In this document: positions 57,231-64,000 of the stretch, in pieces
Layout of the letters: each line of letters opens with the position of its first letter
Numbering within the stretch: position 1 is the stretch's first letter
From: Molanna angustata
Taxonomy: Eukaryota; Arthropoda; Insecta; Trichoptera; Molannidae
Assembly: GCA_963576475.1 (NCBI GenBank)
Contig: OY754972.1
Coordinates: forward strand, 26,818,424 to 26,882,423
Length of the DNA: 64,000 bases
Reading direction: 5' to 3'
Notes under the pieces: generated by a model
Seen by the model: only the letters and a program-made list of their open reading frames with translations
Database searches by the model: none
What the model was told of the DNA's origin: nothing
Translations under genes and position numbers: made by a program

Positions 57231-57774
57231 GTATGTAAGCTAGGTTTACTAAAAAACAAATGGTTTTCTTGATTTGTTTTGCCTCTAGAAATATGATTGC
57301 CTTGAATTTATACCATTTTTTTTGAGAAAAATATTGAAACGCTGTATGTAAATTAATTTTATGATTATTTATTTATTAATACAATAAATAAAGTACACAT
57401 TAGGATACGGAGAATTGCACACAGCAAAAAACATTCAATATATTACCATCAAATTTAAGTATAGAAGGCAAAATGTATACCAAGTGGAGATGGAGAATTG
57501 CACAGAGACGTGCTTCGCTTCTTTTGTACCATTGAATGCCAAATCTCACACTCCTCAGTGCATGCAGTTTGCTTATAAAGGGGTCCGATGTTTTCACTTC
57601 ACAATTGATATATATAATTTTAATTAAAAAGATGTCTTTTTTTATTGTATAATAAAATTACAAAAATATAACATTGACAGTTTGTTCAGTATAATATTTA
57701 TCTTAATACTAGTTGCATGTAACACATGAGATCCAAATGGCAATATTGTGTATAGTTGAAGATTACTTAATGAA

Positions 57775-57955
57775 CACTCATGCGAGGCGAGTTTATTGCC
57801 GTAAGGCAATTTCTTTCAACTAACCAGTGTTTCCAGCCCAGAGAAGCAATATTTGCGTGAGAAACAAATTTCTCCTCTGCTGGGAATCAAACCCATGATG
57901 CCCGCACAGAAACCAAACGGCTTACCAACTGCGCCACGGTGGTCGGTTTACATAC
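57775..57955 (-). mobile_element. tRNA-headed SINE with LINE-like tail, antisense
   Basis: Minus strand: GTGGCGCAGTTGGTAAGCCG (A box), TGGGTTTGATTCCCAGCAGA (B box), then ACTGGTTAGTTG.. and ATTGCCTTACGGCAATAAAC at the 3' end. That end corresponds to ATTGCCTGCGGGCAATAAGT of the CR1-like LINE at 4443-4462, so the SINE probably uses that LINE's machinery. Confidence 0.75.
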
Positions 57956-57989
57956 CAAAGTATAAACCCTTGAATCTAAGTAATTAGAT

Positions 57990-58170
57990 GGGTCGATGGC
58001 AGAGCGGTTAGCGCGCTGGGCTAGTAATCCAGTGATCGCGAGTTCGAATCCTGCCTCGACCGATTTCGTTCACCTATAGCACAAGCATTTTTTTGCTTAT
58101 TTTAGGGAACGTAGGAAGATGTATATGTACTTGTTTAACAATGACAAGGACATATTCATTTTTATTTAAA
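57990..58170 (+). mobile_element. tRNA-derived SINE (Thr-AGT-like head), best copy
   Basis: 57990-58062 folds roughly as a tRNA: acceptor GGTCGA/TCGACC, anticodon stem CTGGG/TCCAG with loop CTAGTAA (anticodon AGT), and B box AGTTCGAATCC. The T stem has mismatches (GCGAG/CCTGC). The body CACAAGCATTTTTTTGCTTA, GGGAACGTAGGAAGATGTAT and GACAAGGACATATTCATTTT is shared with 34926-35090 and 7555-7650. It therefore is a SINE and not a working tRNA gene. Confidence 0.82.
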
Positions 58171-58319
58171 AAAAATTTGAATATTTTAAGATATTTAGTT
58201 TTCTATACACAAAACATATATGTCAAGATAGAATAATGTGGAGGTCAGTCCTTTTTTATTATATGTGAACAGCTTGATGGTGTTTATGGATATTAAGTAT
58301 CAAATTATTGAGTCCTCGT

Positions 58320-58900
58320 GTACTGCTGTGGTGACACATCTTTCGCCGAAAACAAAGATTTCCACTGGAATCCCTGCATCTCTGGTAGCAACAAGCCCGA
58401 CATATTCATATTCCGAAACCTTTCTATTCGGAAGACAGATGACGCCATTGCCAGTAGCAGTCTAAATACATCCACGTATTGGACTTCTCATTCCTGTCCG
58501 GCCATCAGTGACAGTCAGTCACACGCACATTGCGGTCACGCAAGGTGCGTGACCATCATCATATTATTCTTCAACCAATTCGTGAAGAATGATGTAAATT
58601 ATTTTATATTATATAGCATGTAAATTATTTTATATTATGTCGTTATATCTATAAAAGTGATTTATGTAAACATCACCAATCATAATAAAAAAACGCTATC
58701 CTAATATTGACTCACAATACCTCAATTACCACCTCAGCAGTCTGATGTGTTTTTTTTATTTATCTATTCCAACGAAATTTTTAAGATAACAATAAAGTGG
58801 GAAAAAATTAAATGGGTTGACAACCTCCGATAAATGTTTCGTTTATGGAGAGACGCAAGGAAGTAAGTAGAGGTAAATCAGAGAGTTTAAACGCATTCAT
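58320..58900. other. Unassigned stretch inside copy 7
   Basis: Contains a 101-codon plus frame (58318-58623) without a recognised domain. Other parts are AT-rich. It may be another inserted element. Confidence 0.3.
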
Positions 58901-59109
58901 ATGCTGGCCTTACTATGAATTCAATTTTTACAAACATAGTTTTAAAAGTTTCAGATGTACTACTTTAATGTATTTACTTTTTATAGAAAACAATCTAGTT
59001 TCGGTTCAATATTTTTAAACAATTTAGAAGTATAGGTAGTTAAAATTTTTCATAAAAAATGGTTGAGAAATCCTAGAACTTTTTCAAAAAAACAAGTTTT
59101 ACATTTGTC

Positions 59110-59825
59110 TTCGCAACATATGTTGTGTTCTATATAAATGGATGAACTCAGAATTAGGATTGGAAGATTTTGTGTGTGTCCAACCCCCCTAATAATTTTT
59201 TCATCCGCTTGATGCACAGATCCCAAAATTTCAGAATGTATAGAAAATTTTAATTCTACAAAACCTTCATACTCAGAATATTGAAATTTTATTCCAGTCA
59301 AGGGTTATCAACATTTGAATTTTTATTTTTTCATATATTTCCAAAAACACAAGAGTTAGCACGCAGAAAATTTATATAAATATAGACAAATACAATCTCT
59401 AAAATTTTTAATAAAAAAGTTACAGGGTCTCTTAAACTACTTTCATTGAGAAAATATTTTTATTTTGACAAATTTATGTATTTGAATGCATATATTTCCA
59501 AAAATATTGAAACACTCCAATTAGATAAATTAACTTTCTATAAAATATGCATAGTAGTTTTTAAAATTTTAAACAATTTTTGTAAAAGTGTATTTAGTGA
59601 CAACATTGTTTCATACAATTTGCAGAATACACAATATCTACAGGAACTCTAATGCCATATTCAGGGTAGGAACAAAGGACTGAACTCCATACCATACTTT
59701 TTTGACAATAAGTTGGATTTAAGGTTTTTATAGTTTGGCACATTTATTTATAATAGAAATGGATTTTTACATTTTATTCAACTATACTTACTATCACCAT
59801 CGACAATTGGATCTCATGTGTATAT
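59110..59825 (+). mobile_element. Family H repeat, copy 8 (partial)
   Basis: Plus orientation, head-to-head with copy 7. From CATATGTTGTGTTCTATATA through TTTCAGAATGTATAGAAAAT to CATCGACAATTGGATCTCAT. Ends are decayed. Confidence 0.6.
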
Positions 59826-60036
59826 TAGATTCACAGTTCTGAATAATTTTCTTTTTCATAGAAATATCTGCTATTGCCTTATAAAGTTAAATCACAAAAT
59901 GTTGTATTTTTTTCTCATTGGTGATAAAATGTTACATTTAATATTGTAATCTTAACGTGATACCAAAATTGTGGAGCTTTTCAATCTTAAATATAAACTG
60001 GTATACAACAAATTTAATGTAAAAACTGAATGGTAG

Positions 60037-63000
60037 TCATGAAAATATTCTTTTGGCACGGTTTTCCCAATTTTTATGCCATTTTTGGGTATAAAATGAT
60101 TCTAAATTCTTTTGCAACCTTCCTTTGAGGGTGATCATTCCTTCGTTATTGGGAAACTTTTCAAACCATTGTTTTATCTTGCTGGATAATTCTGTGGAAT
60201 TTTCAAATGTAAATCCATTTTCACCATTCTTGACTAGTTCATCCAGGCTGCAAAATTAAATAAAAATGTTTTGATACGGCATCTAGTTCCTTTCTATATT
60301 ATTTTTAAAATAAAGGGTCAAACCATACTGCAGCAAATATATAAACCTAACTGTAATATGGAACTTTTTTCAAGAAACCAAACTGCTATTGAAATGACAA
60401 CTCTAAAGGGAGGAGCAAAATAAAACACATGGTGGCAGTGGAGTGTAGGTACCACTCCTAACTAATAATGATAATAATAACTGTAAAACAATATGCTTAA
60501 AAAAATTTCCATGTTTATTATTATGAGGAATTTTTTTTTTTATTCACGATAGTCCTATTAGTACTAGATAAATTTTCATGATCGTATACAAATAATAATG
60601 ATTCAAATATTTACCAAAGTATAGGGTCCTTCAGAAGAAAAGGATGAATTTCAAAAATCATAACCTGGTCAATAAACTATTTACTTCATGAAGGTATAAT
60701 ACTAATTTACTTATATTGGTATTAAAATATTAATAAGGATGGTTGCTTCCTTCAGTCTACGATCTCAATAACGATCTCTAACTAATCTCAACCTGAGCAA
60801 AGCTCGCATGTTGTGACTTATTTGTGTTACATAACTCACCTGTTGCGTCTTGGCGCTCGTATTGGTTCATGAAAATCGTTTATTCTATTTTAACTTATTG
60901 AAAAACAGAACAAAAAAAAATTGTAAGTATTTCAAAATTATTAATTAATGAATTTTAAAAATTAGTGATAAATCGCGAATTTTAAAATTTATAAAGTAAC
61001 CCAATATTAAAGTATTCCTAGTAAAGTAGTCACTCTTGAGCCCTGACGCCCTGAGGACACCTGCCTAGCTGTTGCGGGTCCCGATATAGCCACTCAACCA
61101 TAATCTGCTGTTGTGTAGGATGGGAGAGCATTTTCCCTGATATCCTGCCCCCATCAACCAACGACGACGTCCGTCCTGGCATTGGATGTCTCCATGCATG
61201 GCCATGAAGAGACAAGAATATATGTGCCCATCAAGAACAATAATAGTTTTTGTGACAATACTTATTTTTCTGTGAATTTTCAACTGTGATTTTATTTATT
61301 GACAATTATTGTGTTTCAATAGTACATTCGATTTGTGATGCCCTAAATTATCATCTCCTAAGTGACGTCCTAATTTTGATTTATCGAAGACTGATTTTTT
61401 ATATTTTATTTTGTGAAGTAATCATACCGTCTGACGTTTGTGCATTGACACTTGAAATTTATTTATAGTCAGACCACGATTTCAATTTCTAGACAATTAC
61501 AAGATTAAAAAGTGAGCTCATTCTCTAACTTACTGGGAGGAGGGTATCAATAGGTTTCATTATTTGTGAAAAGAATAAAATTTAAACTTTCTTAGAAGTA
61601 CTGTTCATCTTCTCACATGTTAATGTTAATCTGAACGTACATTTCAACACATCCTTCACTTTTGAAAAACCCTGCATTATAATTTGCAATCATGGACTGC
61701 CATAAAGTTACTGTCAAAGTCAAAAAATTATCTTGTCACAATTATAAGTTTTTATTCAACACAAACCTACACACTGAGTTGGATGTACTGAAATGCTATT
61801 TTGAGTAATTTAAGAAATAACATAATATCATACCAATTATATTTATATGCACAAACAGGTAAACCGGATCCAAACATATCAACGACTTTCATGGGAAGAT
61901 CTAAACCTGATGAACTTGTGTGTAGACATACACCTAGATCTGCACTCGCTACCATTGTGGGATAATCTTTTGCTTCTAACCAAGGTGTTATAATATCCAC
62001 ATTGTAAAAATTCTTTTCTTTTATTACTTCAATGTAGTACTCTTTCATCGGTCCCTTACCAGTTATAATACAAAGCAATTTTGGAAGAGATGGATTGTTA
62101 ATTGACTCCCTGTTGTAATCTGGAATACAAAAATTAAAATCCAACATAGTGAAATCTCTTAATTTGTCATTGTCATTCTCTAAAGTTTTCCTTATTAAAA
62201 CCAACTGTAATTTAAAAAATATATTCCCACCCCTAAAAGATCAAGTAAAACAATAATTTTTTTTTTTTCAAAAGTCAAATAAGTTGGTTAGAGTTATTTC
62301 ATAAAATTACAACCTTCACAGCTGTCAGTCTTCTACTGATGCTTGAACCATAGGTCCAGGGCATAGAACACACTAACTAGTCCAGGGATTGAGTCCCGCC
62401 CCCCTAGACAATGTGTAATTTAGCTCAAGAAAAGAAACAAGAAAAGATAACTCAATGTATGGAAGTGACAGTTGTCACGTGACTGGCAACTGTCACTTCC
62501 ATATATTGAGTTATCTTTACTTGAGCTAAATGACACATTGTCTAGGGGGGCTGGTAGGCACAGTATTTTCACTCTGGACTAGCGTGATTTTAAAGAATGT
62601 ACAAGAGTTAGAAAGAGGAACAGAAACAAGATTGTTTAAAAGCCTTTAAAAATTATGTAATAGAAAAACAATGTATCTGAGCCGGGGTGAACAGTAAAAA
62701 TCATCTTTTTTATTTTTATTTCATTCTGGGAACAGACAGTTATATACAATTTGTAGGAAAACATAAGAGCGAGCACACCCAAATTTTAAATGTGGGTAAG
62801 CATTCTCCACCACCATGAAAAAGAAATATGAACATACTTTTTATATCAAAGACTTATTCATTCTTTAAAAAAAATATATCAGAAACATTTGTTGAGTCAA
62901 CATACTAGAAAAAAGTAAAAGATATAAAATATTATTTTACCATCCAACGCATTCAGCAAAATTTTAAAATCTTCATCTGGTGTCCAGCTTGTGCTACTAA

Positions 63001-63227
63001 AGAGTATGCCTGGTCTATTTTCTCTGTACAAAACCTTTTTACCATCCCATTTTGTCATTATGTTTGTATCAAAAATATCATCATCATTTGTTGGAAGATT
63101 TAATTTTGATTTATCCACGAGAGCAAATTGAGAATAGTCCCTGGCCATCTTATTAAAGAAATTGTGTTTTTCTTTGTCAGATATTGGGTGAAACATATCA
63201 GCTGGCCTATCATACAGCACTCTTGCG
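60037..63227 (-). CDS. ALG1: ALG1, chitobiosyldiphosphodolichol beta-mannosyltransferase (C-terminal 60%)
   Basis: Adds the first mannose, from GDP-mannose, to GlcNAc2-PP-dolichol on the cytosolic side of the ER, an early step of N-glycan assembly. Exons on the minus strand: 63227-62941, 62179 (or 62204)-61834 and 60247-60037. About 280 of an expected 430-470 residues are visible; the membrane anchor and N-terminal Rossmann domain lie beyond the right edge. Family strings: [83 protein letters not shown], and [12 protein letters not shown] across the last splice. The middle acceptor is uncertain: with the obvious TTACAG at 62205 the phase does not fit the donor at 62940, while an ACTTTAG acceptor giving exon start 62179 restores the frame (GAT GAG AAT). 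Otherwise intact. Confidence 0.93.
60348..60486 (+). mobile_element. Short LINE 3' end, possible 9-bp target duplication
   Basis: CAAGAAACCAAACTGCTATT..GGTGGCAGTG..CACTCCTAACTAATAATG matches the last part of the LINE at 26710-27475. TAACTGTAA lies on both sides (60348-60356, 60478-60486). In an intron of ALG1. Confidence 0.7.
60487..61833. other. ALG1 intron, unassigned DNA
   Basis: A GC-richer patch at 61030-61230 is open in two minus frames (61 and 72 codons) without a known domain and looks repeat-derived. The rest is AT-rich. Confidence 0.35.
62398..62551. mobile_element. 154-bp foldback element in ALG1 intron
   Basis: GCCCCCCTAGACAATGTGTA at the left is mirrored by GACACATTGTCTAGGGGGGC at the right, and the arms continue through TTAGCTCAAG, AAAGATAACTCAAT and GGAAGTGACAGTTG to a centre at TCACGTGACTGG. 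A MITE-like element; target duplication not clear. Confidence 0.85.
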
Positions 63228-63483
63228 CTGAAAATTTAAATAAAACATATGTATATATAGATGTTATAGGATCAATCCATAAAATCTTCCAAAGAAGATC
63301 TACATCTCATCTCTTAGGTCTGACTTGACAATATACTCTCTTTCATTGGAAAGAGTTATTTATGTGGAGCTGACTGTTCCATAGGACACAAATATTCCAA
63401 AAGATCACCAATACAAGCTCTAAACAAGTACAAAGAATTGGTAGATAAAACAGTTCAAAATGGCTTTAACACAAATATATATC

Positions 63484-63879
63484 CTGTAGACCAGAGGTTC
63501 CCAACCCTGTGCCCGCGGGCACCATGGCGCCCGCGAAACGATTCGTATGTGCCCCCACTATTCGACAGAGGCAGAATTTTTTCATAAACATTAATTAATA
63601 ATGTGAATTATTTTTATTTATTTATTTATTTTAATTAATTAATTTTTTTGGGTGCCTAGTACGTTCGTATGTTTGCGATATTGTATGTATGAGTGGTTCC
63701 TTTGCTGACAGTAATTGTCGTTTATGATTGTTTGCTAACAGGATTATCGTCATACTCTCATAATTAAGAGTAGTTATGGAAGGAGTTTGTCTATTAAAAA
63801 TAGATGGTGCCCGCCACCCTACCGATATTTTATAATGTGCTCTAGAGTACAAAAAAGGTTGGGAACCCCTGCTGTAGAC
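63484..63879. mobile_element. hAT-type MITE, 380 bp, with 8-bp target duplication
   Basis: CTGTAGAC at 63484-63491 and 63872-63879 flanks an element with ends CAGAGGTTCCCAACC and GGTTGGGAACCCCTG (15-bp inverted ends with one mismatch). An 8-bp duplication with CAGNGGTTC ends is typical of hAT elements. No transposase frame. A fragment of a relative is at 430-525. Confidence 0.9.
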
Positions 63880-64000
63880 AGTTGGGTGCCAGGGTTCCTT
63901 CAACTGGGTATGCCCAAAAAAAACTACATCCTCTGTTTAGTCAACCTCTATATCCTTTCACTTTATATTTTTCTTAACTCCTGTATTTTACTATGCCCAT

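Larger units (their letters stand above)
57719..59100 (-). mobile_element. Family H repeat, copy 7, broken by SINEs and other DNA
   Basis: Plus strand starts CTAGTTGCATGTAACACATG. Family H sequence continues at 57949-57985, 58171-58320 and, after an unrelated stretch (about 58320-58900), at 58900-59100 (AATTCAATTTTTACAAACAT, ATAGGTAGTTAAAATTTTTC). Two SINEs account for the first interruptions. Confidence 0.65.

Noticed and set aside
57990..58062. Functional tRNA-Thr(AGT) gene
   Set aside because: T-stem mismatches, no terminator directly after it, and the downstream body is shared with two other dispersed copies, so it is a SINE head.
61030..61283. Minus ORFs of 61 and 72 codons in an ALG1 intron
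   Set aside because: Two overlapping frames of the same GC-richer patch, no domain, no splice context.

Overview
The window looks like nuclear DNA of an insect, most likely a moth or butterfly (Lepidoptera). The genes have introns with GT..AG borders, AATAAA poly(A) signals and TATA boxes. The sequence is AT-rich and crowded with non-LTR retrotransposons, tRNA-derived SINEs and Helitron-like repeats. The four lipase genes resemble the lepidopteran lipase-3-like family. The order is inferred from these features, not from a search.

Region 1 (1-33.3 kb) is a head-to-tail array of four acid-lipase-family genes on the + strand: A (5' end outside the window), B, C and D. B, C and D share one five-exon layout: signal-peptide exon, HG oxyanion-hole exon, GHSQG nucleophile exon, 53-codon lid exon, and a last exon with the acid and histidine. 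I could rebuild each as an uninterrupted frame of 410, 403 and 414 residues. B, C and D each have a TATA box 50-75 bp before the ATG with a GATA-type TTATC just upstream, which suggests shared, possibly gut, expression. Their introns hold most of the repeats: a 34-copy 55-bp array in A, a 21-copy 49-bp array in B, Helitron-like copies and LINE pieces in D, and a short 3-copy-scale LINE fragment in C.

Region 2 (33.3-43 kb) has no recognised host gene. It holds SINEs, a 1.8-kb RTE-like LINE with a 13-bp target-site duplication, and two sets of old degenerate tandem repeats.

Region 3 (43-49.7 kb) holds an OSER1-like gene on the - strand, followed by an apparently complete 5.5-kb I-type LINE on the same strand. 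The LINE has intact ORF1 and ORF2 and lies between perfect 13-bp target-site duplications.

Region 4 (49.7-64 kb) has a GC-richer repeat area with a 204-bp near-perfect palindrome and a Helitron-like copy split by a LINE. It also holds two housekeeping genes: SNU13/NHP2L1 (+), a U4 snRNP and box C/D snoRNP protein, and ALG1 (-, N-terminus outside the window), the first mannosyltransferase of N-glycan precursor assembly. A small hAT-type element with 8-bp duplications lies near the right edge.

The host genes are not functionally linked except for the lipase cluster. The main interest is the lipase array, its probable common promoter design, and the layered mobile elements. I saw no clear novel multi-gene system. 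All splice sites and family names come from reading the sequence and memory of the families; no search was run.
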